DNA of 64,000 nucleotides from Desarmillaria ectypa (GCA_030407005.1 JAUDYN010000007.1:2170001-2234000); one strand, 5' to 3'. Counted from the first letter of the stretch, positions 24,773 through 37,900 are shown. Made by a program: numbers and translations. Notes: generated by a model not told the origin, from the sequence alone.

Positions 24773-27700
24773 CTAAGGTTCTTCTTTGGGGGTTTTGAGT
24801 TGTGATTCAGCTTGGTCAATCCAATATTGGTCAACTAGCTTTTTCCATTGTATTTGATCCAGATTAATAATCCATTTCTGGAATCCATCTTTTTGTTGTG
24901 TGAGGTATGTGATGTCACCATTCTCTGAATATTTGTGGTCAAGTATTTTGACCACTACCTTGTTGTTGGTTATGATTTTGGCAGAGTATAGGGTTCAATT
25001 GACATTTTTCTTGTATTCTGTGATCACTTTCTGTGCATTGCCCATCTCGGTGTCTCAAACTCAAGAGTTGTGCTTCCAGGTCCATTCTTTCTACTTGATG
25101 AAGTAGTCCATGACTTCCTTTGATAGTTGTCCTCTTTTTCCTCATACTCGATGGGTTCAAGAATCCAGTACTTCTTTGATTTCATACTCCTCCTGTCTAT
25201 CAACAAGGTTGGGGGGTGGGGGTGGCAGTTGTTGTTGATTGAGAAAAGCAGGTGGAATATACAGTGTCAATAATTTCTTGTTGAACCAGAGGTGGATTTC
25301 AATAGTGTGGTAACTTTAGCTTGTATGCTGAAGCATCAGCTTTTTCAAGGATTATGAATGGTCCCATTCATTTATCATTGAGCTTCTTCTTGGGCCAGGG
25401 AAGGTGAAGGTTGGCTGTATTGAGCCAAACCTGATTGTCCACTTGATATTCTTGTGCCACTTGTTTTCTTTTATTGTATTGACACTTCATTTGCATTGCC
25501 ACTTTTTCTAGTGTATCATACACTTCCTTGTGTACTTGTGCCATGGTTTCAGTGAACTCCATTGCAGCTGGATTTGCAAATGAAGTTATTCAAATTGAAT
25601 TGGGAACAAGTCAGGGATTTTGACCATACATAATCATGAAGGGACTTTTGCCTATGGCAGAATGAATTCAATTGTTATGAGTAAATTCAGCTAATGGTAG
25701 CCATTCATTCTAGTCAGTTTGTTGATGGTTAATGAAGATCCAGAGATATTTTTCAATCTCCTGATTAACCCATTCAGTTTGTCCATCAGTCTGGGGATGA
25801 TATGCCATGGATGTGTTTTGAGTGATATTTAGCATCTGGTATAATTCTTTCATGAAAATGGAGATGAATTGAGATCCCCAGTCCAAAATGACAACTTGAG
25901 ACATTCCATGCTTTATGTATATATGGTCATGGAGGATCTGTGCCCATCCTTCTGCTGACAGTTCTTCATGACAGGTGATAGGAAGAATTGTTTTTGAAAA
26001 TCAGTCTATGATAACTAGTAATGCATCATAGCCATTGGACTCTGAAAGTCCAGTGATCATATCAACTGAAATATGTGTCCAGGGAGAAGTGAGAATGGTG
26101 TTTGGATGCAGTGGGGAGGCTTTAGCCTGGGTAGTGCTCTTTGCTCATTGACAGGTTTTGCATCCTTTGACATATATCTTGATATCCTTTTTCAGCTTTG
26201 GCCATCAGTATTCTCAGAGTACTAGCTCAGTCATCTTGGCTATGCCTGGGTGTCCTGCCATGATATGATCATAGCATTGGGAGATGATTTCCCCTCATAG
26301 AGTGTCATCTCAGAGAATATAGATTCATCTATTATAATAGAAAATCCCATCTTTCTGCATGATTCCTCATTCATGATCAAGGGACTTTGCAATTCCCTGG
26401 TCCCATTGGTTCTTGTGTCACATAATGTCTCTTTTGACTTGTTCATTCATTGTGGGTAGAATAAGTGCTTGGAAGTGTTCAGGGGTAAGGACTATCATAT
26501 TGTGATTATCCTGTTTCCCCTGATCATGGTCATCATGCTGACTGAGTAGGTTGGCTTTCTTATTTGTGGTGCCTGCCTTGTGCTGAAGAGTAAAATAATA
26601 CTCTGCCAGTTTGGTGACCCATCAAGCTTGTTGATGGTTCAGTTTCTGCAGTTTTTGGAAGTATTAGAAATTCTGGTGATCTGTCCAAATCTCAACTTCT
26701 TCCTTTATGCCCATTAGATAATGGTGCCATTCTTCCAATGCAAGCATGATTGCTAGCAACTCTTTGTCATAAATTTCATAGTTGTGTTTGGTGGCTGTTA
26801 ATGCTTTGGACATGAAGGCAACCAGCCTCCATTTCCCATTCTGTTCCTGACTCAGGATAGCACCAATAGCTCCATCACTGGAGTCAGCCTCCACTCAGAA
26901 TTTCCCTTCATCTGAGGGGATAGTCAGGATGACATTCATGATCATTTGTAGTTTGAGTTGAGCAAATGCCTGTTCCTGTTCTATTCTCCAGCTTCATTCT
27001 GCCTTTCCAGTTAATTGCATAAGGGGTTGAATGATCTTGGAGTAATCACATATGAATTTTTAATAGAAATTTGTGAATCCTAGGAATGACTGTAATTTCT
27101 TTTTCTTGGTGGGAGTCAGCTATTCTGCAATTCCTGCTACCTTGACTGGGTCCATGTGAATAGCATCTTCACTGATAATGACTCTTAAGTACTTGGTCTT
27201 GAGTACTTTGAATTCACATTTCTCTGCTTTGAGAAACAGCTTATTCTCCCATAGGCATTGGAGAACTTGTCATACCACATATTGGTATTCTTCTAGGGTC
27301 TTGGTGAAGATTAGAATGTCATTGAGATATATGGTTACTTTTCCTCTGGCAATAAGATCTTTGAAGATGTCATTCATCATCCACTGGAAAGTGGCTGGTG
27401 AGTTCATGAGGCCAAAGAACATAACTGTAGTTTGAACAATCCCCAGTTAGTTCTGAAGGCAGCCTTTTTCTCATCTCCATCATGGATTCAGACATTGTTA
27501 TATCCCCATCAGACATCGAGTTTGGAGAAATATCTTGCTCCTTGTAGCTTGTTGATGAGTTCTGAGATTAGAGGGAGAGGATAATGGTTCTTGATTGTCA
27601 TTTCATTCAATTTTTGATAATCTTGAATGGGTCATAATGAACTGTCTTTCTTTTTGATGAAGAAGAATGGTGAAGCAAAAAGGGATTTTGAAGGTCAGAT

Positions 27701-29512
27701 TCATTCTGAATCTAAGTTCTCATCCAAGAACTTGTCAAGTTGTTCTTGCTCGTTTTGATTGAGTGGATAGACTTTACAGTCTAGGGTAGATTTTGTGTTA
27801 GGGACTAGCTCAATGGTGTGGTCCCAAGGTTTCCATTTGAGGAGTTCATCAAAGCTTTCTTTGGAGAATAAGTCTTTGAAGCTTTGATATTGAGGGGGTA
27901 CCATTTTTTCAAACATCTTCTTTGGTTTTTATACATTGGTGGCTGCAGCTAGTTCATTGACATGATGTATAGCTCTGATGATGAGTTCTTCTTGCATGTT
28001 AACTGTGAGAATGGTTTCACCATCCTCCAGTTCTTCATCCCATCTATTTTCATTGTCAGAGTTAGGGAGTGGAAAGGAATTCTTGATGCATTGACAATGT
28101 CCAAAGATTATCATCCTGGTTTTCCAATTGATTACCAGGTTATGGCATTTAAGCCAGTCATGGCCCAAGTAAATGGTTTTGGAACCCAAGTCAGTGACTG
28201 CTAAGTCAATCTGTTCAGTATGACCACCAATGGTCATTCTGAGTTTGACAAACTCTATGATATTGCCCACCTTATTGCAGATGCTATCTGCATTGTATAT
28301 GGGAATAGGTGCAGCAGCTTTTTGGGTGTCCAACTGATGTTGGAGGACATATGTTCAGTTGATAGAGCTACCTGTGCAGCCACTATCCAGTAAAGCCCTT
28401 GTGGTAAGAGTTTTCTTCCCTATACAAGAAGTGAGCTGGATATCAACTATAAAGTCCCTTCCTGGACTTTTGGTTCCTCAAATGTATCAGATCAGTTCAT
28501 GGAGTTCATAGAGTCATTCTTGAGCTTGACTCTCTCCAGTCTTTAAGCTCATTGCAAGCTTGTTAGTGATCTCTCCAAGTTGTTTGGAATGTACCCAAGT
28601 GGAGAGAGTGGCTTTGGCAGTACAGATAGCATGTAGAGTCCAGTTGACTCTGAATGGCTTGTATCACATGTGATTGGATATTCTCTTGTTAGGAGAATTT
28701 TTGGTTTTGAGTGTCAGAGTTAGTAAACTTGATTGGGACTGTTGTGCTTTCCAGATTAGGAAAGCCATATCATCTTCTTTGTTGGATACTTTGACAATGG
28801 TTACTCTTCTGGAATGCCTCCTTTCTACCACCTGGGCACTAGCAGATCCTCTCTATTCTTCAGCTGTCACCACCTTCAATGAGGTTAGAGTCATAGCACT
28901 GTTCTCTTCAGAGGTGTTGACAGTGTTATCAGGGTCAGGTTCCATTGCAGTCATGGATTCCATCGACACCAATGTTTCAACTGACCTCTTTCCTTTGGCC
29001 AAGTCTGGCAGTGTGTGACTTTTCCTCCAGTCAGTGTGCCCTATACTGCTTGGGTATAGTGGCCCATCCTCAGATCCTTGGAGATCTTGAGAGTCTTGTA
29101 GATCAGCTGACCTTATCTCTTTGGGTCTTTAGGCTTAGTAGGCCTCTCCTTCCCCTAATGGCCCTGGCAAAGCATGACTTGGCTCCCTAAACAGGGGTGC
29201 AGGAGTGTTCAGCTTCAGAGGTCTGAAGACATCCTATCTACTGACCCCAGTCTATAGTTTTACCTGCATATCCAATGCACTCCATATAGTGAGTCCATTG
29301 AACTTTGGTGTAATGTCAGCACCATCTGACAGAACATGTGCTTTGTCAGGGGCTCAGGAGTTACTATAGATAATCATGTCAGCATCTTCTAGCAGGATGA
29401 CATACCTGTTCTTTTTTGATTCTTTAGGTGTTCTTGGCTTCTATGACAAAGGCTGGTATATTTTTTGTTCATTATATAATTGTCTATATGCATATATATC
29501 AGTCCGACCCAT
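24773..29512 (-). pseudogene. Element A pol (protease-RT-RNase H-integrase-chromodomain), disrupted
   Basis: Starts at ATG 29,512 (MGRTDIYAYRQLY), 62 nt after the gag stop, and ends at TAG 24,773-24,775. Protease motif DSGCTGSS at about 28,365-28,387; RT catalytic box mutated to YLND at 27,319-27,330; RNase H ([30 protein letters not shown]) at 26,664-26,894; integrase core about 25,680-26,100 with QTDGQTEWVNQEIEKYL; GPY/F-like module near 25,380; chromodomain about 25,010-25,195 (EYEIKEVLDSR, YFIKWKEW). Numerous in-frame stops, many at positions where arginine CGA is expected, such as the two in the RT motif V*WGYNNV*I. Not functional. Confidence 0.9.
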
Positions 29513-29549
29513 GAAGACTGAGGACTCATCACTGGAGGCTTTGGTTGAG

Positions 29550-29569
29550 CAAGAGGAATTGAACTCTTG
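29550..29569 (-). promoter_or_regulatory. T-arm-like hairpin after gag stop, element A
   Basis: On the minus strand a perfect 6-bp stem CAAGAG/CTCTTG closes the 8-nt loop TTCAATTC, starting exactly 5 nt after the gag TAG (29,577-29,575). Loop and stem fit the tRNA T-arm and B-box pattern. See the finding on this hairpin. Confidence 0.6.
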
Positions 29570-29574
29570 TTGAC

Positions 29575-31835
29575 CTAGTCTTTTGCCTCCTTGATCTTGG
29601 CCATGGGCAGTTCCACTACATTAGTGGGGCCCACTGACTGAATGTCCTTATACTCCCTTCTCTTGGTGCAATCCTTTGCCATATGCCCTTTTTTATTATA
29701 TCTGAAACAGTGACCTTCTGCCTTTCATTGGTCAACTTTCATTGGCTGTCTCAAGCCCCCATACATTGTCTATTGGCTAGTTCCTGAATCCTGATTGGGA
29801 CCAGTGTTGGCCATCAGCTTGGGAGCCGAGGAACTTGTCACTCTAGTGGCAGCTTTGCCACTAGATTGGTGTTGTGGGGGATGAGAGTCTTTTTTCTGTC
29901 CCTCTCTCAGAATGCCAGCCATCTGGTCAAATACCCATTTGTGCTGTCACTCTTCATACATGTGCATAATTTGCTTCTTCCATTCTTGGTAGGTGTGTAG
30001 AATATTAATACCCATATTGGAGATAAAGGTTGTATAGAAGGTTGGTACTCCCAGATAGACAGCCTTCACCAGGGCACCACACTCCTATTCATCACTCCTT
30101 TGACCTGCCAATTTGGCCTCTTCTTCCAGTTTCTGGAAGTAATAGAAGATGGGCTGCATTCCTATATAGAGGTTGAACATCTGTTTTTCATAAACCTCCT
30201 TGATGGCAGGGTCTTAGAACTGGTGGGTGACCATTTCAATGAAATCCTCCCATGAAGAATATTGGAAGTGGACAAGAGTCCCATCATATGCTTCTCCAAC
30301 CCAGAATTCAGGTCTTTTGTAGACTCACCAATCTTTAGTGGCTCTCTCAAAATGAGAAGTCATGAATAGGACCAAGTGTGATGGCAGTTGGAAGTAATGC
30401 CAGAATACTTCAAAATAGATGATACAGTCACCTATGAAGTGTTCAATGTTGTCATGGTCCCTCTTAAATAGTTTTGGGGGTTGTATTAGGATTGGTTTTA
30501 TCCCCATATAAGGGGCATCATTGGGGGCATTTCTGATGAGGTTCAGTAGAGAGTCAGGTGGACCCTTTCTGAGAGGTGGTCTGGGGATCAAAAATTGATC
30601 CAGCCAGTGAGCAGAGTATCCCCTTGGAGGGTCTGTTGGTCTCCTCTGCTCTGGTTCCTTTCCTTTGCTGAGTTTGTATATGTCAATCAGGAGATTTTTC
30701 TCAGCTTCCTCCTTTTCAAGTTCTTTGTGCATCTTCTTGATGCATTGTTCTCTTTTAGCTAGACTGTTTTTAGCCACCTGCTGTTCTTCTGCCATAGGTG
30801 GCAGTGGTCCTTCTGAGGTGGTACTTGATCTGGGATCTTCTCCTGTGCCTGCAAATAGAAGACTGCCACTCTGATAAGGATGATAGCCAGGTTGTCAGGC
30901 CCAACTTATTAGCAGTGAGTCAGATAAGGGTTGTGGCTGTTGAGCCAGAGTGTCAGGAGCATAATGGGGATAATTCATGTATTGGGGCTGAGTGTGTCTC
31001 AGCCCACCATAATAGCCCATGTTATAAGTAAAGCTATCAAAGTTGAACATCAGCCCCATTCTCCTCTGGTCTATTGGCCTTGAGTTGGGCCAGTTCTCAA
31101 AGGGCATAATCCAGCTCCCATTGTTCCTCTAGTGTCTGAGCACATAGCCTGAGTAATAAGTCCTCTAGGGCAGGAGGTATAGCTCCTAAAAGAAGTTGGC
31201 ATGTATATAGGCATAAATAGTGGCACCTGCATTTGGCCCTCAGATTGGATCATCCCTGTTAAGGGCCAACCACTCATCCATGTCTGGATGGATCTGTGGC
31301 CAGTTGCTTCTGGCCTTGATGTCAAGTCATCTGAGTTTCCAGGCAGTGATTCTGAAGGGGCCAAATAGGGTCTGATCAATGTCAGATAGTTTAGGCCACT
31401 CATAATTAGGCCCATCAGGGTTGAAAGGACTTCTGGGAGAGAGAGAAGCAGTCATCAGGAGATGGTGGTTGTCATTGTTGTCATTGTTGGAGAGGGTGAT
31501 GATTGAGAGAGAAGAGGTTGAGTCTGTTCCTTCACTGGGCCAAGATCCCTGCTTTTGGGTGGTGATGGCCTATGGGCTATAGGGATGGGTAGAGGGATGA
31601 TGGGTCAGAGTGTAAGCTGGTGATGGGTCCTCAAATGTAGCCCATATGTTCCTTGCATATTCTTGGGCAAGGGTGGGTCATTCCATCCAGTTGTTTGTAG
31701 AGAAGCCTGAGATTGAGGCCCTCCCTCAGAGAGGAAACTCATCTGAGGAGGACACAAATCAGATACAGAGGCAGGAGAGTTGTTCTTTATCTCCAGTTGC
31801 CAGTCTGGTGGGGGAAGGCCTCCTAGGAAAGACAT
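29575..31835 (-). pseudogene. Element A gag, disrupted
   Basis: Begins MSFLGGLPPPDW at 31,835 and ends at TAG 29,577-29,575. A proline-rich N-terminal part is followed by the conserved MDEWLALNRD region, a coiled-coil stretch (MAEEQQVAKNSLAKREQCI at 30,795), the gag core (DNIEHFIGDCIIYFEVF, HLVLFMTSHFERATKDW) and a damaged zinc knuckle CFRYNKKGHMAKDC in which the second cysteine is now tyrosine. Several stops interrupt it. Confidence 0.85.
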
Positions 31836-31899
31836 GGAGAGGGTGTCAAGGAGGGCAGAGTGGTAGGAGTGGTTGGGGGTGGCAGAGTCACCACTCCTG

Positions 31900-32028
31900 T
31901 TATAGGAGAGTATGGATTTCCTCTTTGTAGGTTAATATGAAAAGGGCAGTAAAGATTATTAGGAGAGCAGCACCACTGATTGCAGTGCTAAGGATGATTG
32001 TTCATTTATTTTCATTTTGTTTGGGCAT
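31900..32028 (-). pseudogene. Element A upstream transmembrane microORF
   Basis: 43 codons starting MPKQNENK with an in-frame TGA as codon 9, followed by TIILSTAIS, then a hydrophobic helix GAALLIIFTALFIL and TYKEEIHTLL. It aligns with the same small ORF in elements B, C, E and F. The TGA replaces an arginine codon (AGA in F), consistent with CGA decay. Confidence 0.6.
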
Positions 32029-32076
32029 GAATTTTGCTACTTTTATAGCTAGCATAGAAGGAGCAGGTGGAGAAAT

Positions 32077-32086
32077 TTCCAACTAA
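32077..32086 (-). other. Self-complementary primer-binding site, element A
   Basis: Directly abuts the 5' LTR. Its 10 nt (TTAGTTGGAA on the minus strand) are the exact reverse complement of the transcript-sense LTR segment at 32,220-32,229, about 33 nt after the TATA box. Confidence 0.7.
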
Positions 32087-32447
32087 TGTTAGGATCTGCT
32101 TTACATATGATCTTGGGATCAGGCACAACTCTTGGGCTGTCTCATGTTCAGACAATCATCTATATAATAGAGCACAGCATAGATCTTTAGAGGAGTGTAG
32201 AAGAGTATATTATTTAAGTTTAGTTGGAAGATAGAGAATATACATGAAATGTATGATACTTATATACTGAAAGAAGAGGAACTAATAATAGTATCATCCA
32301 TGTATTTGTTATACTACTATAGTCAGGTGGTTGGATTGTGGTGACAGCATGAGTGAATCGATAGGGTTATCAATGAACAAGCAATATTCAATGGATAAGA
32401 AGTGATAAGATGCTGGATTAGATAAGAAAAGTGGAAAAATTATAACA
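32087..32447 (-). repeat. Element A 5' LTR
   Basis: TGTTAGGATC to TTATAACA, 361 bp, followed by the GAAGC duplication. In transcript sense TATATAAG precedes TATCTTCCAACTAA by about 33 nt, placing the transcript start at the segment complementary to the primer site. Confidence 0.93.
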
Positions 32448-32452
32448 GAAGC

Positions 32453-32679
32453 TAGAGAATATACAGCAAGAGCTATGTTACTTATATACTAAAGTACAGG
32501 TTTTAATAATAGATGATTATATGTGTGTCCATGTGTGAAACAAATGGAAACAATGGTATAGTAGAATGACTGCAGCAAGCCATAGTTCCATGTCTTTGTG
32601 GGTGCTGAGATTAGATATGATAATCCAGCATCTTTGATAAAAGATAAGATGAACATAAAAAATAGATGAAATCATAACA
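32453..32679 (-). repeat. Element D 3' LTR, inner part
   Basis: Continuation of the LTR begun at 24,220, ending ATCATAACA. The next bases (TTACCCCCTTGTT) are the complement of a polypurine tract. Its transcript-sense start segment TAGCTTCAAGCTAAG spans the insertion point of element A. Confidence 0.8.
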
Positions 32680-34520
32680 TTACCCCCTTGTTAAGACAGT
32701 CATCCTGACTGTCATTATGACCTGACTACTGGTCCTTCCAAAGAGATTCCTCTTGCATTTCTTGCATCATCATCTCCATTCCATTGGTCTTCTCCTCTGT
32801 CACCATCTTGGTTGTTTGCCTTCCAGTAGTCATTGATGAGATTCTTCAGGTCTGTAATCTCCTCTTTGTAGTACCAGTATTTGATGTGGGGATTTTTTTG
32901 ACTAAATATCTCTATTAATCTACAGTTTTCTTTATGTCAATGATGACCATAGATTTTGCAGGAGTGACTACTATTGCTTGGACTTCCACCACTCTCTTCA
33001 CTTTGAGGTATTTGACAATTGCTCCTTTTGCATTTCCTAAGTTTCTTTCTGTGACCCATTGATTTTCTTCCAGCCTGTATCCCTTCCACTTGACTAGATA
33101 GTCTGTCACTGTTCTTGATGGTTGACCTTTTCATCCTCATACTTTTCAGGGTCTATCATCAAGAATTGTCTTAATCTCATATTCTTCTTTGCCATGGATA
33201 ATGTCTGGTGGTGGTGGTGGTGGCTGTTCCTGATTAGGAAAGGCAGGAGGAACATATGCTATGAGAAGGGTTTCATTGAAAACTGGGTATATTTTCCACA
33301 ACAGAGATAGTTTCAGCTTGTAGGCTGAAAGACCTCATCTTTCAAGAATTGTGAAGGGTCTGACCTGTTTGTCATTGAGCTTTTTCTTTGGTTATGGCAA
33401 ATGAAGATTGGTGGTATTGAGCCAAACCTTTTGACTAATTTGGTATTCAACTGCTGTCCTTTTTTTCTTATTATATTGAGTTTTCATTTGTTCTGTGGCT
33501 TTTTGTAGAGTGGTTTAGATTTCTTCATGAATGTGTTTCATCATGTCTGTGAATGATTCTGACACAGGAGTGTGAAGGGGAGAGTGAGTATGTGAATCTA
33601 GAACAACTCAAGAATTTCTGCTATAGTTGACTTGGAATGGACTTTTGCCCATGGCAGAATGTATGCAATTGTTATGTTGGAAGGCTGCTAGCAGTAGCCA
33701 TTCTTCCCAGTCATCTTGTCAATGATTGATGAATATCTGTAGATATTTTTCTATCTCCTGATTGACATATTCTGTCTGTCTATTCATTTGAGGATGGAAT
33801 GCCATGGAAGCATTTCCTTTGATTTGTAACATGTCATATAAGTCTTTCAAGAACTTTGACATGAATTGTGACAGGCATGCTGTGTTTAGCATATACTTCA
33901 TTGCATAGAATTCGAGCTCATCCTTTAGATGAGAGCTCTATGCTGCAAGTGATAAGAATGATTTCTTTTGAAAATTAATCAACAATGACCAAGATTGCAT
34001 TATGGCCATTGGAGAGAGGTAATCCAGTGACCATGTCAATAGAAATATGTATCCATGGTTCTGAAGGAATTTTATTTGGATGGAGGGATGCACACTTGGC
34101 TTGTGTATTAGTTTTGGTTTGGGCACATGTTTCAACATCTTCTTTATCTTAGGCTACCAGTAGTCTCTTAAGACTAACTCTTTCATCTTTTCCACTCCTG
34201 GATATCCTGCCATGATATGGTTATGGCATCTGATGACTACTTCTCCTTGTAATGCATGATCTCATGGGACATAAATTCTTTGATAATAAAAGATGAGTCC
34301 ATCTTCTATCTTTATTCCTCTTTCATGATTAAGCACTTTAGCAATCCCTTAGTCCCATTTCTGGTTATCCCAGATTGCACTCTTGATACACTCTCAGACT
34401 TCTTCTTTGGTGGGCATAATCATGGTATTGAAGAACTCAGCTTTGAGGATGACTACTTCTTTGTTATCATCTTTGCCTCATTCATAGTCTACTCATTGAC
34501 TGAGAAGGTCTGCCTTTTTG
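32680..34520 (-). pseudogene. Element D pol fragment: chromodomain and integrase
   Basis: The chromodomain (32,915-33,109) is the best preserved of the window: TDYLVKWKGYRLEENQWV with the aromatic residues of the methyl-lysine cage pattern, then NLGNAKGAIVKYL. Upstream in pol lie the GPY/F-like module, the integrase core (SMAFHPQMNRQTEYVNQEIEKYL at 33,719-33,830) and the zinc-binding part near 34,130. The fragment ends at TTTTG (34,516-34,520), the left copy of the element B duplication, inside the RNase H-proximal spacer. Confidence 0.85.
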
Positions 34521-34893
34521 TGTTATGACCCAGTTATCATATGATCTTGGGACTGTATACTGATTCTCAGGCTGTCTCATATTCAGACAATCATCCTTGG
34601 TGAGATAGTGGTTCTAGTCTTCAGAAGAGTGAATAATGGTATAGTGATTTAATTTAGTTGGAAGATGCAGAACATACATGAAAACTACATTACTTATATA
34701 TGGAAATATGATGCATGTGTATGTTTGTGTGATATCCACATATTATGGTCAGATGGTCAAAAGAGGGTGACTTCATGGTGGAAAGAGGGTTCTGAATGTG
34801 ACAGCATGAGTGAATCCAGTAGATGAGTGATGCCAGATGACAAAGAATGATAAGATTCTTGATTAGATTAGGGAAAATGAAAAAATTATAACA
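34521..34893 (-). repeat. Element B 3' LTR
   Basis: TGTTATGACC to TTATAACA. Carries TTAGTTGGAAGAT at 34,654-34,666 (plus-strand reading) complementary to the primer site. Polypurine tract complement TTACCCCCTTGTT follows at 34,894. Confidence 0.93.
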
Positions 34894-34925
34894 TTACCCC
34901 CTTGTTAAAGCAGTTGTCCCAACTG

Positions 34926-37900
34926 CTAAGACTCTTCTTGTGGGGTTTCAAGTTGTGCTTTGATTTGGTCAAGCTAATATAGGTCAGTTATCAATTTACA
35001 CTGTTCTCTATCCAGATTAATAATCCATTTCTTGAGTCTGTCTTTCTGTTGGATGAGATACACAATGTCTCCATTGCTCAAATACTCATGGTTGAGTATA
35101 TGGGTTATCACCTTTTTGTTGGTTATGATTTTGGTGGAGTATAGAGTTCAGTTAATGTGTTTCTCATACTCTGTGATTGCTTCCTGTGCATTGCCCATTT
35201 CAGTATCCTGAACCCAAGAATTATATTCTCACATCCATTCTTTCCACTTTATGAAATAGTTGGTGACTTTCTTTGATGGCTGCCCCTTTTTTCCTCATAT
35301 ATAGCGAGTTCTGGAATCCAATATATCTTTGATTTCATATTCTTCTTGTCCCTCCACCAGATCTGGAGGGGGTGGTGGTGGTGGTTGTTGATTGGGGAAT
35401 GTGGGAGGAGTGTACAGGGTTAACAGCTTCTCATTGAACTGAGAATGGATTTTCCAGTGCAGTAGTAATTTCAGTTTATAAGCAGAGGCACCAGCTTTTT
35501 TGAGGATTATAAATGGGCTGGTTCATTTGTTGTCAAGTTTTTTCTTTGGATGCGGGAGATGAAGATTGGCAGTATCAAGCCAAACCTTATTGCTAACCTG
35601 AAATCCTCAGGCTACTTGTTTTCTTTTGTCATACTGCTGTTTCATCTGTATTGCTGCTTTTTCTAATGCATCATGTACTTCTTTGTGTATATTTGCTATG
35701 GCTTCAGTGAATTCCATGGCTGCTGGATTGATGAAGGGAGTCATTCTACTGGATTCAGGAATGATTCTCAGATTTCATCTATATAAAGTCATGAAAAGAG
35801 TCTTGCCTGTGGCCAAGTGAAGGCTATTATTGTGAGCAAATTTGGCCAATGGGAGCCATTCATTCCAATCTGTTTGTTGGTGATTAATGAATATTTGGAG
35901 ATATTTTTCAATCTCCTGATTGACTCATTTGGTTTGTCCATCAGTCTGTGGATGATAGGCAGTGGAGGCATTCTGCATGATGTTCAACATCCAGTATAAT
36001 TCCTTCATGAAGCCTGAAATGAATTGGGGTCCCCTGTCAGAAATAATGATTTGTGGCATTCCATGTTTTGCATAAACATGATCCTGAAGGATTCGAGCTC
36101 ATCCTTCTGTGGACAATTCTTCATGACAGGCAACTGGGATGATCACTTTGGAGAACTGATCTACAATGACTAATAGCACATTATAACTGTCTGATTCAGG
36201 TAGTCCAGTGATCATGTCAACAGAGATATACATCCAAGGGCTAGTGAGGATGGCATTGGGATGAAGGGGAGTGGCTTTGGTATGTGTGTCAGTTTTCATT
36301 TGTTGACAAGTTTCACAGCTCTTGATGTATATTTCAATGTCTTTTCAAAGCCTGGGCCACCAGTAGTTTCAAAGTACTAGTTTGGTGGTTTTGGTGATTC
36401 CTGGATGTCCTGCTATAATGTGGTCATGGTATTGGGAAATAATTTCCCCCCTGAGGGATTTGTTGCATGATACATAGATATGCCCATCATAGTATAGAAT
36501 TTCTTCTTTCTGTGTGATATCTCATTCATGATCAAGGGATTTGGAAATGCCTTAGTCTCATTGATTCTTGTGTCACATAGCATCTTTGATATGCACAGTT
36601 TGTTTATCCACTGTGGGTAGGATGAGTGCTTGGAAGTGTTCGGGAGAAAGTACCATTACATTGTGGTTGTCTTCCTTTCCTTGATCATGATTATCATGTC
36701 AGCTGAGGAGGTCAGCCTTCTTATTGGCAACTCCAGCTTTGTGTTGGAGGGTAAAATGATATTCAGCCAACTTGGTAACCCATTGGGCTTGTTGATGATT
36801 CAGTTTTTGCAGTTTTTAGAAGTACTGGAGGTTCTGATGATCTATCCAGATTTCAACTTCTTCTTTGATGCCATTCTTCCAGCATGAGCATTATTGCCAA
36901 CAATTCTTTGTCATAGATTTCATAATTGCATTTAGTGGCAGTTAATACTTTGGACATGAAAGCAACTGGCCTCTATTTACCATTCTGTTTCTGACTGAGT
37001 ATGGCTCCAATTGCTCTATCACTGGAGTTGGCCTCTACTCAGAATTTTCCTTCATCAGAAAGAATTGTTAGGATGATGTTGGTGATCATTAAGTGTTTGA
37101 GCTGAACAAATGCTTGTTTCTGTTCCAGTCCCCATGTCCATTTGGCTTTTCCTGTTAACTGTGTGAGGGGTCAAATGATTTTGGAATAGCCACAAATAAA
37201 CTTTCAATAGAAGTTGGTGAATCTAAGAAAAGGTTGTAATTCTTTTTTCTTGGTAGAGGTTGGCCATTCTGCAATTCCAGCTACTTTGACTGGGTCCATG
37301 TGAATAGTATCTTCACTGATGATAACTCCCAGATATTCTGTTTCAAGTACCTTGAACTCACATTTCTCAGCTTTGAGGAACAACTTGTTTTCTTGTAGAT
37401 GCTGGAGAACTTATCATACTACTCATTGATGTTCCTCTAATCCTTTGGTGAAGATGAGAATATCATCGAGGTATATCATGACTTTTCCTCCCGCAATTTG
37501 AATATGTCATTCATCATCCACTGAAAAGTGGCTGGTGAGTTCATAAGACTGAAGAACATTACAGTAGGTTTGAAAAGTCCTTGATTGGTGTGGAAGGTAG
37601 CTTTTTCTTCATCTCCATCCCAGATACATACATTGTTGTACCCCCATTGGACATCAAGCTTGGAGAAATACTTTGCTCCTTGAAGTTTATCTATAAGCTC
37701 AGATATCAGTGGGAGAGAGTACTGATTTTTAATCATCATTTCATTTAGCTTGCAATAATCCTGTATGGGTCATAGTGAGCCATCTTTCTTTTTGACAAAG
37801 AAGAATAGTGATGTGAAGGGGGATTTAGATGGATGAATGTGCCCAGAGTCTAAGTTCTTGTCTAGAAACTTATCGAGTTGGTCTTGCTCATTTCGATTGA

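Larger units (their letters stand above)
24379..32447 (-). mobile_element. Element A: complete but decayed Ty3/gypsy chromovirus (8,069 bp)
   Basis: Two LTRs of 362 and 361 bp enclose, on the minus strand, a microORF, gag, and pol in the order protease, RT, RNase H, integrase, chromodomain. Target-site duplication GAAGC at 24,374-24,378 and 32,448-32,452 shows insertion into the LTR of element D. The polypurine tract lies next to the 3' LTR (24,741-24,752 on the complement) and the self-complementary primer site next to the 5' LTR (32,077-32,086). Stops and frameshifts interrupt both gag and pol. Confidence 0.92.
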
